From positions 49,499 through 113,498 of the forward strand of contig JBCCUK010000011.1 of the NCBI GenBank assembly GCA_039196965.1: a DNA stretch of 64,000 nucleotides. Direction: 5' to 3'. The position numbers and the translations under genes are program-made. The notes below the pieces were generated by a model, which searched no databases, was not told where the DNA came from, and was given only the letters and a program-made list of their open reading frames with translations. This DNA comes from CALLCD01 sp039196965. Lineage in GTDB: Bacteria > Pseudomonadota > Alphaproteobacteria > Caulobacterales > Hyphomonadaceae. Positions 63,760 to 64,000 of this stretch are shown here, piece after piece (the first letter of the stretch is position 1; each line of letters starts with the position of its first letter).

Positions 63760-64000
63760 GGGACGGTGGCGCGCCGCCGCTAGACCTCCCCTGTCATCCC
63801 GGCTCGGCACCTTTCAGGCTTGACCGGGATGACAATGTCGGGACCGTTCCACTTCGTCCTGTGTGGATGGCTCCTGCGTTGCAAGGGGTTTGTGAAGTTT
63901 TGGCAGTCTTGGTCAGGTACAGTCTTGTGTCCGGCCTGTTGGTGCGGCGCTGCCGCTGGCCTTGATGGTTTCCGCGGATCTGGTCCCATTCTGGTTTGCG
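63760..64000. other. intergenic end of window with inverted repeat
   Basis: No gene supported. TGTCATCCCGG (63792-63802) and CCGGGATGACA (63824-63834) form an 11-base perfect inverted repeat with a 21-base loop, of a form common as intergenic repeats and terminators in alphaproteobacteria. No T-run follows. Confidence 0.5.

Noticed and set aside
63792..63834. Inverted repeat at the window end as a terminator
   Set aside because: No T-run and a long loop; likelier a common intergenic repeat.
1..64000. Phage, insertion sequence, integron or CRISPR array
   Set aside because: No transposase, integrase, capsid or regular repeat-spacer pattern was seen on either strand.

Overview
The window looks like the chromosome of a free-living, probably marine alphaproteobacterium of the Caulobacterales/Parvularculales/Hyphomonadaceae kind. 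The evidence is a divK-pleD operon, a PopZ-like polar protein between a tolC gene and valS, a DinB with an N-terminal zinc ribbon, GANTC (CcrM-type) sites in promoter regions, three TonB-dependent receptors and many lipoprotein or Tat-exported enzymes. No insertion sequence, phage gene, integrase or CRISPR array was seen. The species cannot be named from the sequence alone.

Layout. 1-7517: the tail of a rotary V/A-type ATPase operon (B-D-I-K-E-DUF2764-like-A), entered inside subunit B, tightly overlapped and visibly more AT-rich than the housekeeping genes. 7866-15673: a lipoprotein adaptor, RND pump and outer-membrane lipoprotein channel, then a patatin/beta-barrel phospholipase. 15676-16661: a small ORF, tRNA-Asn, a strong leftward terminator that probably ends an unannotated small RNA, and tRNA-Cys. 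16878-21754: tolC, popZ-like gene and valS. 21947-30936: isoaspartyl peptidase, a tandem pair of paralogous exported proteins of unknown family, ilvD, DUF3137, small exported and membrane proteins, gatB. 30997-35924 (minus): an iron-uptake operon (STN-type TonB receptor, DUF3649, PepSY, DUF3325) behind a likely Fur box. 36310-42204: an ANTAR regulator with a degenerate receiver, a TonB receptor with a structured leader, a TauE/SafE permease and a Tat-lipoprotein aminotransferase.

42219-43089 holds two genes that both lost their 5' ends at one point, which looks like a deletion scar. 43112-45945 (minus) is a RidA, GDPD, GNAT-like and HIT operon. Then come an unknown exported protein, dinB, divK-pleD and rpmG. 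51497-63759 is metabolic and accessory: a 3-hydroxyacyl-CoA-type SDR with an upstream palindrome, a VOC protein, a concentrative nucleoside transporter fused operonically to a TonB receptor, a membrane protein, two GST-family proteins around a luciferase-like oxidoreductase, an M1 metallopeptidase lipoprotein and a Tat-exported SDR.

How genes work together: the V/A-ATPase subunits build one ion pump; adaptor, RND pump and channel build one tripartite exporter; receptor, DUF3649, PepSY and DUF3325 form a known iron-siderophore utilisation cassette; NupC-like transporter plus receptor suggest outer-to-inner-membrane nucleoside uptake; DivK and PleD are the usual cell-fate/c-di-GMP pair. The most unusual parts are the permuted V/A-ATPase operon, the candidate small RNA at about 16.3 kb, the ANTAR regulator with its receptor leader, the exported aminotransferase and the paralogous exported pair. 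All family assignments are by reading motifs, without database searches.
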